64,000 bases of DNA from Cryptomeria japonica. Lineage: Eukaryota > Streptophyta > Pinopsida > Cupressales > Cupressaceae. How positions within the stretch are numbered: the stretch's first letter is position 1; each line of letters starts with the position of its first letter. The position numbers and the translations under genes were made by a program. Shown here in pieces: positions 10,761 to 22,340 of this stretch. The notes beneath the pieces were generated by a model. The model was not told the DNA's origin and made no database searches. It saw nothing but the letters and a program-made list of their open reading frames with translations. The stretch covers positions 717,669,867-717,733,866 of the forward strand of contig NC_081413.1 in assembly GCF_030272615.1 (NCBI RefSeq), written 5' to 3'.

Positions 10761-13700
10761 ATGGCATCTAAGATCCAAGACCCCATTGTTGTCACAAATG
10801 TAGAAAATCCCTCACTAAAATACTCTTTGACTCCCAAAATTGCATCTGCACCAGATGACAAAACTGCTTTTTCACTCATCCCAGATTGAGTCTTGTTAGT
10901 CGAGGATGTGAGATTCTTCACAAAATGTCATGTTGAAGAACTCGGTCATGTTGAGATCAAAGATGCATATGATGAATTATGCACAAATGGTAAAATGGAT
11001 AGCAAGTATGAGGATATCAAAATCAAGGGATTGACTAAAGCCCTAACCTATCCCCATGTGTTCAAACCCCAGTGGGTCAAGTTTGTACTAAGCCGAGTGC
11101 ATGATGATTTCATGTGGCTACACAAGCAACCGTTTAAGATCACTAAAGAAATCATTCATCTGATCACTGGTTATCCTATCTATGATCATGCCCAAGCACA
11201 GAAAATGATATCACAGAAGGAATTGATCAGTTTGACTGGAGTTGAATCAGATTATAGAGGTCTGAAGTTGAACAATGTCACTGATCCTAAACTCAAATTT
11301 GCCATTAGAGTAATTGGTTACTTTTTCTTCCAATCGGCATGGGAAAACAATGTACCCTGTGCAGTAGTGGACTTAGCATACAAAATTGTTAAGAAAGGCA
11401 TGAAAATTGACTTGTGTGAAGTATTGTTGAAGAGCTTGTTTGAAAATCTAAACCCAATCAAGAAGCCGAAGAAGAACAACTCAGAAAATACTCTAAAATT
11501 TGGATCATTACTTGTATGTATGTTTTTCTAATATAAGAAGTTTTTTCCAACAGTCGGTAAAGTTGTTTGGGAACTACACCGATCAATCACCCATCAAATC
11601 AATGACTTCATCAAGAAGTTAGGTGATAACTTTAATGATATAATGGATGATTACTTCAACAAGTTCCAAGAAAAAATGCATAACAGGTACCGGATTCCAC
11701 CACAGCTGGTAGAAAAATACAAAGATGAAATATGTTTTGAGGTCGACACTGATTACTATTATGTGAATGTTGTGCAATCGAGGACTCAATCTTTGTCACC
11801 TATGGGTTACGAGATTGATTTTGATATCACACAACAACAAATTGATGCCTATCTATCATTGCCAAGGCATACTACTGAGCTGAGGTATGGAACCTATGAA
11901 GAGATGAAGGAAAAAGTAAAAATGAGCATTGTAGTACCTAAGGCTACAAGAAAAGCTACAAAGATGATTAAGGCATTAACTGAGAAATTTGGAGAAGAGT
12001 CTTCCTCCACACCTGTCAAAGGAGTTCTAGCCATCACCAAAGAGGAGACAAAAGCCCAAGAAGTAGCCATAACACTTTGCACCGAATTGCCTAAGGGAAA
12101 AGTGTTGAAGAGAAAGAAAAAGGACACTTCAATGGCCCTACCGACCCCTCCAACAAAGAGACCTAACACAAGGGCATCTGCTGCATTACTGAGTAAGAAA
12201 CAAAAGACTGTTGCCATTCCTAAGGTAACTAGAACTTACAAGAAATCTACTTGGAGACTCATTTTGCCAAAAGAGTCGAGTGATACCGAATCAGAAGATG
12301 CAAATAAATTTCAGATTGTGAAAAGAAAGAAGGTAGATGTACATAGTGTAGAAATTTTCTGTAATAATCTAAAGGAATATGGTGGATTTGGTGGATTCAG
12401 ATTTGTCAAATATGAATCCAGATTTGCTGATGAAAAGAGGCAAATTGAAGAAGCTATCATTTGCACACTTCTCAAATTCTGAGTTGTCCCATTAGAAGTA
12501 TGTAATTCTATTCCTATGGAATTATATGCACATATTGAAACTAGATGGCAATATGCCCTAGACTCGGAGAAACAAATCAGAGAAAGAAGTTTGGTGCATC
12601 TCTTTCCTGATATGTCGGTTGATGAAATAAAAGAACATCTGACAAACAGCCAAACTCAATTTACAGTAAAACAAAAGGCCTTGAAATTGATGAATGGCCT
12701 ATATATAGAAGTAGAAAAGGAAACAAAAGAGCAATGGAAGACCATCTTTTGAAGAAAGAATGCTGGTGAACAAGCTACAGTGGAAATAGTCGATGTCACT
12801 GACCAAGAGCCTGATGTCACCGAGCAAGACCCTGCTATCACCATTCAAATAGATGAAGATATCATGGATGCAGAGGCACCTGAACAAGAAATGATAGAAG
12901 GCAATGCTTGTGCAAAACTTGTCTCCAGTGAATCTATTTTGGAACAAGTTTAGCCTTACCCACTGATCAATCAACCTGCTACAACCGAAGCTCCACAGGC
13001 TATAGGTGAAGGCACCGAAGATCAAAATTCTACAGTAGGAGGTACTTCACAAGAACAAACCTCTCAAGCACCTTCTAGCATGGAAAATGTTATAGCTGAG
13101 ACACCAAGCATTGAGACACCGAAGGAAACTACAAGGCTAAAGAAACTGACAAAAGTGTTGTCTCTACCGAGCAACCTACCGAGGGTCCTCAAGCCTCTCA
13201 AGCTATTGTAGTGGTTCACCCGGTGAAAGGTAAAGAAAAGAAGTTGAAAAAGCATAGTTTCAAAATTGATTTATCAAAACCGATAGTGTTGCCCAATGTA
13301 GACATCACCACATTGAAAGGGAAAGCACTCAGTGAATTCGTTGAACTGTGCAAAGCAAAGGCCGAACAGGAGAAGCAACTGGCCATACAAAAGAAGAATA
13401 AAGTACTTCAGAAGGTCAAGACCTTACTATCAGATATGCTACCTTCAGCTACAGTATCAACCGATGCAGCCATCCATATTCAATTGGATGAACTCCTAAA
13501 TCAGATTGAGACATCTGGAGTAGATGCATCTGAATACTTGAGCAAACTAAAAGACAAGGAGCTAACTGCTAAAATGATAGAGGAAGTACAGAGATTGATT
13601 GTTGTTGGCAAGGTAAAACTTGTCAAATTTATTGTTGAGTTGTCCCCTCAACTCAAGCACATTCTTTCATTATTTCAGAAACTCTGCACATTTTCTTTAT

Positions 13701-14119
13701 TTCTTAAAGACATTAAGAATAAAACAGAAGCAATTGAGAAAGGGATCACCGATCTCTCAAATAAGTTGACCCCCGTGCCCAATTCAGTTCAAAATTTTTA
13801 TACTAAGCTACAACAACTCATGGCTCAACAATTGGAACTGAGGAATGAAGAACACAAGATTAGGATGGACATAATGACACTTCAAACATTATTCCTTCCT
13901 CATCTTTCATCTGTTCAATAACAGCTAAACCGAGCCACTTATCTCTCTACTACACAAGAGGGAAGCACTTTAGATGGCTTAATTTCATTATTGGCTGATA
14001 TTAATGCACAAAATTCTTTAATGGACAGTGTAAAAGATGCACTCTCTATCACTATCACCGAAGCCAAGACAAAGTACAAATCCATTTTTGATCAGTTGCC
14101 ATTTCCCAATGGTAACTAA
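10761..14119 (+). pseudogene. X ORF2: large protein of unknown function (decayed)
   Basis: A frame of about 1,120 codons from ATG 10,761 to TAA 14,117. It has internal stops (10,887; 11,529; 12,480; 12,750; about 12,951; 13,919) and one frameshift near 13,130. The N-terminal 300 residues look globular (around WLHKQPFKITKEIIHLITGYP). The middle is basic and Pro/Ser/Thr-rich with nuclear-localisation-like clusters (KGKVLKRKKKD, ALLSKKQKT). A Gln/Glu/Thr-rich linker follows, and then a helical C-terminal part. No polymerase, protease or integrase motif is visible. It stands where pol would be. The plan resembles the F frame at 44,755-48,395; true homology is unproven. It could be a captured host gene or an element-specific protein. 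Confidence 0.7.
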
Positions 14120-14489
14120 ATTTTGATGTTTGTCAAAAAGGGGGAGTATATCAGAGTATATCATCAAGAGTATATAGTATTCAAAGTATCAAACAATCGG
14201 AGTGTAGTATATAGGGGGAGTATACCAAGCAAAGGATGAGAAGAATAAGTAGAGTATCCAAGAGCAGTGAACAGAGGAAAGAACAGTGATTAAAGAGTAT
14301 TGATCACCGAGCACACATTACAGAGTTTTGAACAACATATTGATAAGGGGAGTATATTTGATTATACTATTTTAATGACTAATGTATATAATGCATGTTT
14401 AGTCAAATTTTGTAAAGTATACAGATTTTTGAGTAATGACTTTGAAAGTAGTTTTGTCAAACATCTCAACTAATGTCAAAAGGGGAGAT
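14120..14489 (+). other. X 3' region with four polypurine-tract-like boxes
   Basis: G-rich boxes AAAAAGGGGGAG, TAGGGGGAG, AAGGGGAG and finally AAAAGGGGAGAT lie at about 14,139, 14,211, 14,346 and 14,478. The last directly precedes the LTR start and is the functional tract. Several such boxes before the 3' LTR are a described trait of Sireviruses. No gene is present. Confidence 0.75.
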
Positions 14490-15672
14490 TGTTACTACTT
14501 ATCAAATTGCCATTAGTTTTATATACAAAGTCATTCTATATACTCTAGTCAGTTACCCCTACCGAAATATTTAGTCGGTATGAACAACCTAGTCGGTTAC
14601 AGAAGGAAAACAGTCACAAAGCCCAGTATACACCAAGCTGTCTACCGAGTGTTATTTCATGTCTACCGAGCAGTAAAGACAATACACCGAGTGAAACGTG
14701 TTACTAGATTCATTGAACCTGGACACACATATGAAAACGTGTTACAAGATCAAGGCACACAAAACCATTATCACATTGGAAATTGCACATATAGATTTTG
14801 TATAATTTTGAGGTCATCTAACCAATGAAATATTTTGCATGGTTATTTATTCGAGAAATCATGTTTGTAAGATCGAAGCAATGAATCAGATCACCAACAT
14901 AAGAAGTCTATTTATACAACATGAATTTAGGGTTAGAAAGAGGTGTGAATATGAGAAATGTGTGTGCATATGTCTATGAAGCAAGACATATGTGATACAT
15001 GAGAAATCACAGAGTATTATGACTGTTACAGAAACATAGAGGTCACCGAGAAGGTTATCAGAGAACAGTTGTGGAATAGAGTAAACAGAAGGGTTTACCA
15101 AGTTACTTTATGAGTTACCGAGGTATGATATAGGCAAGGTAATCTTATTTTGAGCACATAGAATCTGCTACAACATTTTAGATGTAAAGTTGTAGATATT
15201 TGTAAAGTCTTATTGTAATATTTTGAAGTTGTAAGAGAAACCTTTAACAGGGTAAAAGACTCTAACCAAGTCTATAAATTGTAAATCCTTTAACCAGGTG
15301 CTACACTTATATAGTGTTGTATAAATCCTTTAGTAAGGTAGATCTAACTGATCTTAATACTCCTAACAGGGTAAGCTATCAAAAATAGCTAAATGTAGCT
15401 CTAACCGAGCACTCTTTATTATTGTAGTAGTGAAGTTGTGGGTGCCATCCCCACCGTAGTTTTTCTCTCTAACCAAGAGTTTTTGCGTGACCAAAATATT
15501 TGTGTTATGGAGTGAATCATGTATGAATGTTATCTGTTGATTATAGTTTTGTTTTATGTTACTGCACTATTCTGTTTATGCATAATAGTAAAGATATCGT
15601 TGAGAAAAGGATTTGAAGTACTAATTCACCCCTCCCCTCTCAGTACATTAGCTTTCCATATTGGGCCTAACA
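14490..15672 (+). repeat. 3' LTR of element X
   Basis: A 1,183-bp LTR, TGTTACTACTT to CCTAACA, complete at both ends. It is closely similar to the 5' LTR, so the insertion is fairly young compared with the host element. Some ACCGAG words of the 5' LTR are changed here (ACCAAG at the first position). Confidence 0.95.
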
Positions 15673-15745
15673 GTAGTCACCTCTTTTAATAAAACATTTT
15701 CTACCAAATATTTTAAAATAGCTAACATCAGGTGATCTCCCATAC
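15673..15745. repeat. Right copy of 73-bp duplication flanking element X
   Basis: Identical to 7552-7624. On the minus strand, Copia A coding sequence reads KTPYEY, then a TAG where Trp is expected, then straight into this duplicated piece. Confidence 0.95.
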
Positions 15746-16766
15746 TAGTACTCATATGGGGTCTTGTCCTTACCTCTTTTTACCACAACTCGGTTCATTG
15801 TGTATACAGCTGTACTTATAGCTTCTTTCCAAAATGTTTTTGATACACCTCCTTGTATCAACATAGTTCTAGCAGCTTCAACCACTGATTGGTTGTTTCT
15901 CTTTGTTATACCATTCTGATGTGGTGTCCTTGGTGCAGAAAGCTGCCGCTTGATACCATTATCATCACAATATTTAGTGAACTCTGAAGAAGTGAATTCA
16001 CCACCTTGATTTGTTCTTAGACATTTTATCTTTTTGCCACTCTCTTTCTCAGCTAAGGCTCTGAATGCCTTGAATTTGCCAAAAGCTTCATTCTTATCCT
16101 TCAAGAATGTGCCCTACATCATCTTTGAACAATTATCAGTGAAGATCATGAAGTATCTATCACCTTGAATGCTTCTTGTTCTTATTGATCCACATAGGTC
16201 TATATGAACCAAATCTAACAAGTTTTCTACTGAGAAGGACTTGCTCTTGAAATTTGAAGAAGTCATCTTCCTAGTTGACATTCTTTACAAAGAGCATTAA
16301 TCGATTTGTCTAGCTGAGGCAGAACTCTTACTATCTTAGACTTGCTTACTTTAATAATATTGTCAAAATTTATATGACAAAATCACCTATTCCAAAGCCA
16401 GCTATCATCTATTATTGCAATCAAACAGTTGCTAACTTTAGGATTGAGATGAAATAGATTACCTCTGGTCTGATTCTTGGTTGCAATCAGTTCACCTTTG
16501 TTGTCAAAGATTTTGCATATACCATTTCTAAACTCTAGTGGGTAACCTCTGTCATTAAGTTGTGCCACACTTAATAGATTATTCTTTATGCCTTCAACCC
16601 AATAGACATCATCAACACTACTCTTCCCATTAAGAGAAATAACTCCCTTACCTTTTACCATACAGGGCGAGTCATTGCCAAATCTAACAACACCGCCATC
16701 AAATTCCTTCAAGGAAAGAAATTTGCTTCGATCACTGGTCATGTGATGTGAACAAACACTATCATT
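15673..16766 (-). pseudogene. Copia A pre-integrase and integrase (decayed)
   Basis: On the minus strand the order is SVCSHHMTSDRSKF (after the protease), NNLLSVAQLNDRG, the GAG-pre-integrase piece ending DDSWLWNR, then a stop, the integrase core (FGKFKAFRALAEKESGKK), CLRTNQGGEF, RTPHQNG, FWKEAISTAVYTMNR and KTPYEY. The second integrase catalytic Asp (RTDQGGEF in element C) is Asn here, a disabling change. Stops are at about 16,383 (after WNR), around 16,105 and at 15,745. The right end is the insertion point of element B; the last bases AATGA on the minus strand are the target copy. Confidence 0.9.
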
Positions 16767-16950
16767 TGTAATAGGCCCAAAGATGTGATTTATATGCACA
16801 CTAATATTATTAGATAAGAAAAGAATATATACAACATTAACTGATGAAACAGTCAAGAAGAAAACTATAGAAAACTAAACTACAGAAAACTACCGCTAGT
16901 TACAAAATAACTACTCTAATAATACAAATATCCAATAGGATTAGTTAGCA
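16767..16950 (-). repeat. 3' LTR of element B
   Basis: 184 bp. On the minus strand it runs TGCTAACTAATCC to CCTATTACA. It abuts a purine tract on one side and the TCATT target copy on the other. Confidence 0.92.
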
Positions 16951-16958
16951 TTCTCCTC
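16951..16958 (-). other. Polypurine tract of B
   Basis: Minus-strand AGAGGAGA lies between the pol stop codon (TAA at 16,961-16,959) and the 3' LTR. The pol frame ends essentially on the tract, a compact arrangement typical of short Copia elements. Confidence 0.75.
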
Positions 16959-18830
16959 TTAATCCAAAGGGACATTTTTCATGCCAAGTAGGAGTTGGAA
17001 TCGTTCAAACTTTACACAGCCCAGTGCTTTGGTAAAAATATCAACAATTTGCTGTGTAGTGGAACAATGTTTCAAATGTATGGTTTTGGTCTCAACATGA
17101 TGTTGAATCAGTGATATTTGGTGTTTATATGCTTGGTTCGATCATGAAATATTGGATGGCCAATTGAATCACATAATTTTTGTCAATAAATAAAGGCATT
17201 GAAGTCATCTGTTTCTCCTGCAAGTCCTCAAGAATTTTCTTTAGCCACACAATTTCTTTGGTGGCTTGAGCTACTGCTACATATTCTACTTCAGTAGTAG
17301 AGTCAATAGGAACTGTTTGTTTCTTTGATCTCCAGGTGGTAGTTGTTGATCCAAGAGTTATCAAATAACCAGAAGTAGACACCCCATGTTCTTTGTCACC
17401 ATCAAAATCTGAGTCAGAATAGCCAGTGAGATGAAAGTCTGATACCTTTGAATATTTGATGCTGAGAGTCTGGGTTCCTTTTAAATATTTTAGTACTCGT
17501 TGTGCGGTAGTCCAATGCCCTTCACATGGTTTATGCATAAACCTAGACATAATTCCTACTGTAAATGTAATGTCAGGACGAGTAGTGGTGAGATAAATCA
17601 AACTTCCAACAAGCTGCCTATACTTGGTTTGATCTTCGAAAGCCTCTCTATCATTGGAAGAAATCTTCAAATTTTGCTCCATTGGAGTGGAAACAAAATT
17701 AGAATCTTGCATTCCAAATTTGCATAATAACTCTCTAATGTATTTCTTTTGAGAAATAAAAATGAACTTGGGATTGTGAATAACTTCAATCCCTAAGTAA
17801 TAATGTAGTAAACCTAGGTCAGTCATATCAAAAACCTTTTTCAACTCTTTCTTAATGCAGGCTATATAATCATCATTATTTCCTGTGATCAACAAATCAT
17901 CAACATAAACAACTAGATATACAACTGACCTACCAATTTATTGACAAATAGAGTTGCATCATCTAGATTGAAGTGCTTGTAGTTTAAGTTCAAGAGGTTC
18001 TCAGTTAATTTTTCATACCATGTGCATGGTGCTTGCTTCAAACCATACAAGGATTTTACCAATTTACATACCTTTTGTTCCTGACCTTTGACAACAAAAC
18101 CTTCAGGCTACACCATATAGACATGTTCTTTCAAATCACCATTCAAGAAGGTTGTCTTAACATCCATATGATGTATATGCCATCCTTTTTGTGCTGCTAA
18201 AGAAAATAGAGTTCAAATAGTGCCCCACTTTTTTGTAGGGGCAAAAGTTTCTATATAGTCAACACCCTCTTTCTGAACATATCCTTTTTCTACAAGTCTT
18301 GCTTTATATTTGTCTAGTGACCCATCAGCTTTATATTTGTTCTTATATACCCACTTGCAGCCAATAGGTTTGGTTCCAATTGGAGGATCCACCAACCTCC
18401 AAGTTCCTTTTTTAATGAGAGAATCATACTCTCTTTGCATTGTAGTTTTCCATGCATCACTAGTTGTTGCTTCTTGAAAGGAAGAAGGTTCATCAACAAC
18501 AGAAAAGTTTAATTCAACATCATAAGAATTAAGGAAGTTGTTACTTGTAATCATTTCCCCTACATTTTCTTTATTTTGTTTGGCAGAACTTTCTATCTCT
18601 ATTTTACCATGCAAGATAAAATCATCATACCTTCTTGGAACTTTCCTTGTTTGCATCAATCTACGTACTATTAGATCTAATACTTGCTCAGGTTCAAGAA
18701 TCTTTGAATCAGTTTCTTCACAGGCTGGTTCAACAATTGGTTTTGATTCTTTACAATTTCTATCATCATTCAAACTTTCCTCATTCTCTAGAACTTCCAA
18801 AGAGTGACCTGGAACTTCCAAAGATTCACC
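16959..18830 (-). pseudogene. Copia B reverse transcriptase and RNase H (decayed)
   Basis: Minus-strand reading shows the RT start (YDSLIKKGTWRLVD, IGCKWVYKNKYKADGS, DYIETFAP), then the catalytic YVDDLLITG (Asp codons at 17,896-17,901), LHYYLGIEV, STPMEQNLK, LVGSLIYLTTTRPDI and the RNase H part (STSGYLITLGSTTTTWRSKKQ). A frameshift near 17,130 moves the last part to another frame, which reads DIFTKALG and ends GMKNVPLD-stop. Further breaks occur near 17,900-18,213. All main RT motifs are present but the gene cannot be translated as one protein. Confidence 0.9.
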
Positions 18831-20280
18831 TAGAAAAGGAACCCCCCCTTTAAGCGTTGGAAGTTCATTATCACATTCATGATAGAATTTATTAGAGTGA
18901 AATCTATAAAGATGAGCAAGCTATGAGTTAATAGTAAGGTCATATTTGTCAAATTCAAGAAATATAACATGTCTAGAAATTCTAAACTTTTTGTTTGCTT
19001 CATCATACAATCGATAAGCTTTGGAAGTATTAGAATATCCCCCAAAAATGCATTTTCTACTTCTGGCATCCAATTTATTTCGGAGCTGTTGAGGAATCAA
19101 AGCATAATAGGTGGAACCAAAAACTCTAAAATGCTTGATAGTTGGAAGATGGCCATGCTACATTACATAAGGAGTTTTATTATGTAGGGCAGCAGAAGGA
19201 CTCCTATTCTTTATGTAGACAACACAAAGAACTGCTTCTCCCCGAAACATTGACTTTACATTCTTGAAAAAACATTATAGATCTCACCATATTCAGCAGT
19301 GTCCTGTTCATACATTTGACCACACTATTTTGTTGTGGATTATAAGGGACAATAGTTTGATGTTTAATACCATTGTCCTACAAATATTTTTAAAAATCTT
19401 TAGATGTATACTCACCACCATTATCGGTTCTAAGGATTCCAATATTGAGTTGAGTCTCATTTTTAATCCACAAATGAAAATTTCTGAATGTATCAAAAGC
19501 TTGAGATTTTTCTTTTAATAAATAAACCCAACACATCCTTTTATAGTCATCAATAAAAGTCATTAAATATTTATTTCCATTTGCTGATGGAATAGGCATG
19601 GGCCCACACAAATCAGAGTGAATAAGGCCTAGCTTTCTAGAAGTGCAAAAGACAGAGTCATGAAAAGGTTGTTTACTATGTTTGCCTAAAATGCAAGCAA
19701 CACATTGAGAAATCTTTCTTGGAATTGTAGGAAGCCCTTGAATTCCTTGTTGTTTAATAAGTCTAAGACTATCATAGCTAATGTGGCCAGATCTAGCATG
19801 CCATAATAGGCTGGAAGAAAAATTACTGCTATGTTGAGAGAAATCTGCAATATACTAAGTATTGGATGAGGTACCTTTCAACTTTAAAAGCTTGTCATCC
19901 TCCACTCCAGTCATAACAATCATATGATCAGAAGCTTGTCTAATTTCAATGATGCCATCAAACATATATATTGAATGACCATGCTGTCTAATATTCACAA
20001 GGGATATTAAATTTCTCTTTAATTGTGGAAGATAAAGAACATTAGAAAGAATATAATCTACAAGACCTAGTAATTTAAGTCTAATAGATCCAATTCCTAA
20101 AGGTTTTAATTGATACTTGTCTGCAAAATACACTACTCCATCCACTTGATCATTGAATGTCTCAAAAAACTCTTTTCTAAATGTTATGTGGCATGTGGCT
20201 CCAGTATCTAATAACCAAATACCATTCCAAGAAGAGAATGAAGTACTCAAAACTTTTACAATCCCAAAGTTACAATGTGC
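18831..20280 (-). pseudogene. Copia B protease and integrase (decayed)
   Basis: The protease has the aspartic active site WLLDTGATCHI (about 20,200-20,230) followed by VLYLPQLKRNLISL. The pre-integrase zinc region reads LLWHARSGHIS and CVACILGKHSKQPF. The integrase core has LIHSDLCGPM, TFIDDYKRMCWVYLL and ILRTDNGGEYTSKDF, so the first two catalytic acids are intact. The C-terminal part continues to about 18,840 with several stops (for example near 19,390 and 19,855). Confidence 0.88.
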
Positions 20281-21380
20281 TACAACATAATGAACAGATT
20301 AAGGAGGATTACCTTTGTCTGGGGGCTGCTCTTTCTTGTCACGAATCTTCTCCCAAGGAGTTCTGCAAAGAGTGGCACTATGACCCATGTTTCCACATCT
20401 ATAGCACCGCATAGATTGTTTGTCTCTTGACTAGATGTCTTTGAGTTGGTAGTCTCTATGTTGGTGTTGAGGCTAAGAATGTTGTCTATCACCTTGATGA
20501 TTTCTACCCCCTCTTCCTCTAGATTGACTTCTACCATGACCTCTACTGCTAGTGTCATGTCTAGAAGATTCATCTGTGGATGTCTCCCCCTATCGTGCAA
20601 GGCCCAAAGTCTTAGCATTGGGATGTGATGCCTTCTTCCCAAAGGATTTTTCTCTCTCTACAATATTCTCCACAAGTTTATCAAATGTTATGTCTTTCAT
20701 CTTTTCACTAGCTTGAAGAGACTCAAGATAGTGTGAATAGGTAGGATACAAGGCTTTAATAAAAGAAGTGAGTTGTAGATCAACTTTTACACTAGTGGCT
20801 TCAATATCACAAAAAAGAGCTTTGATTTGAGAGGCTAACTTCATCAGATCATTATCTTTCATCTCCAAGTTGAATAATTTCATTAACAATTGTATTATTT
20901 CAAGCTCTGAATGAGAATCATAAAGATCTTTGAGTTTTTTTAACACTTCAAATACAGTCTTACAAGAGATTATATGCATACTAACCTCTTCACTGATGGA
21001 GGCAACAATCAAAGCATAAGCCCTTTTGTCTTTAATCTTCTAGATGATGAGTTCTTTTGTATCTGTAGGCTGCTTTGGTGCTTCACTGTCACCTTTTCTT
21101 TCATAGACATCATCCCACATATCATTAAAAATAAGAGTATTCTTAACTTTATGAAACCATTCATGATAATTCTCTTTACCAAAAATAACTATTCCAACAA
21201 TTGAAACTAAAGAATGCATCAGAATGTATTGTTAATTCTAAAACTCTTTTTTTAATCTTTGCTGAAGAAAATTTGCAAAATCATTTACTTCATAATCACC
21301 ACTAAAACTCCATAGTATGATCACAGGCTTGTAATCATCCTATTCATCTACCCATAGTTTTCCTACAGGTTTTGTAACTT
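20281..21380 (-). pseudogene. Copia B gag (decayed)
   Basis: A UBN2-type helical gag: residues around CKTVFEVLKKLKDLYDSHSE, then LTSFIKALYPTYSHYLESL. A single zinc knuckle CYRCGNMGHSATLC is readable near 20,400 in a neighbouring frame. Gag assembles the particle and binds RNA. Frame changes occur near 20,590. The first 370 bp after the PBS are poorly preserved and I could not fix the start codon. Confidence 0.8.
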
Positions 21381-21393
21381 GGCTCTAATACCA
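21381..21393 (-). other. Primer binding site of B
   Basis: Minus-strand TGGTATTAGAGCC, one base off the initiator-Met tRNA complement, one base inside the 5' LTR. Confidence 0.85.
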
Positions 21394-21394
21394 C

Positions 21395-21578
21395 TATAAC
21401 AGGCCCCAAAATGTGATTCATACAGACACTGATATTATTAGATAAGAAAAGAATATATACAACATTAACTGATGAAAATGTTAAGAAGAAAACTGTAGAA
21501 AACTAAACTATAGAAAACTACTGCTACTTACAAAATAACTACTCTAATAATACAAATATCCCATAGGATTAGTTAGCA
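21395..21578 (-). repeat. 5' LTR of element B
   Basis: 184 bp, same length as the 3' LTR, running TGCTAAC to CCTGTTATA on the minus strand. The last two bases TA replace the usual CA. Confidence 0.92.
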
Positions 21579-22340
21579 TCAATGATCCAGTCATCAGAGT
21601 TATCCATTATGGATACTAGTGCCTTCTGATTTGATAATTCTTCCTTAATTGCTACAAACACAATATCTTCACTAGCATCATCATCAGATTCATCATCAGT
21701 AATACCACTGTCAATAGCTACAAGACAATATCTCTTGCCTTTACCCTTATATTTCTTAAATTTGTCTCTCTTGTATTCATTTTCACCATTAGGGCAATTT
21801 TTCTGCTATATGACCAATCTTGTTGCATGCAAAACATTTAAAGGTAGCTTACCTCTATATTTACTAGTGCCTCTAGGCTGTCGTTTTGCCAACAATGCTT
21901 CAAGTTCCACTAACCTGTCTTCATCTTTAGCATCTCTGTTGGATCTAGATTCATAGTTATGCCTGGTATCACTACTTCTTCTCACAGATGGGTTAGAGAT
22001 AGAAATTCTAAATGCAGATTCTGATTTCTGTACACTACCATCATAGCCATTTAGTTCAAAAGAAGTAAGTTTGCCAATAATAGAGTCAAGAGTTACCTTT
22101 GTCTTATCAATGAATTTTAGCTCCTGAATAGTTGCAACTCAGATAGCATAGACCAGTAGCAGGGTTCTCAGTACCTTACTGATTATAGTGGCATCTTCCA
22201 CTTTCCCTCCTGCACTCTTTATCTCACCAACTATCTCTTTAATCCTTTGACCATACTGTTGGATATTCTCACCTTCAGACATTCTCATGTCATCAAACTT
22301 GCCTCTTGAACTCTCCTCTTTGGAAATATTAACATGTTCA
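21579..22340 (-). pseudogene. Copia A gag (C-terminal half), zinc knuckle and protease start (decayed)
   Basis: Minus-strand reading: EESSRGKFDDMRMSEGENIQ, KVLRTLLLVYAI-stop-VATIQEL, SSRSNRDAKDEDR region, the knuckle CFACNKIGHIAEK with its last Cys lost by a frameshift, an acidic stretch (DDESDDDASEDIVFVAIKEE) and DNSDDWIID, where element B interrupts. Closely parallel to the same region of element C, with which it shares order and many residues. Confidence 0.88.

Larger units (their letters stand above)
7627..15672 (+). mobile_element. Non-autonomous Sirevirus-like LTR element X
   Basis: An 8.05-kb element with two closely similar LTRs (about 97% identical by eye), a tRNA-iMet-type PBS, two long decayed frames and a polypurine tract. 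No integrase, RT, RNase H or protease motif is present. It lies inside the integrase of Copia A, in the opposite orientation. The 5' LTR lacks the first six bases (TGTTAC) present in the 3' LTR, and two extra bases (CA) sit between the 73-bp duplication and the LTR. The LTR ends share motifs with Copia A, C and D, so those or their relatives probably supplied the enzymes for its movement. Confidence 0.85.
16767..21578 (-). mobile_element. Copia element B, complete with short LTRs
   Basis: A 4.8-kb element with two 184-bp LTRs, a PBS, gag, protease, integrase, RT, RNase H and a polypurine tract, all in order on the minus strand. Target copies TCATT (16,762-16,766) and TCAAT (21,579-21,583) differ by one base. 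It is inserted in the protease of Copia A, within the WIID-S motif. Its pol differs clearly from A, C and D (YVDDLLITG, DIFTKALG ending), so it belongs to another Copia lineage. I count about 17 mismatches between the LTRs, so it is older than X. Confidence 0.92.
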
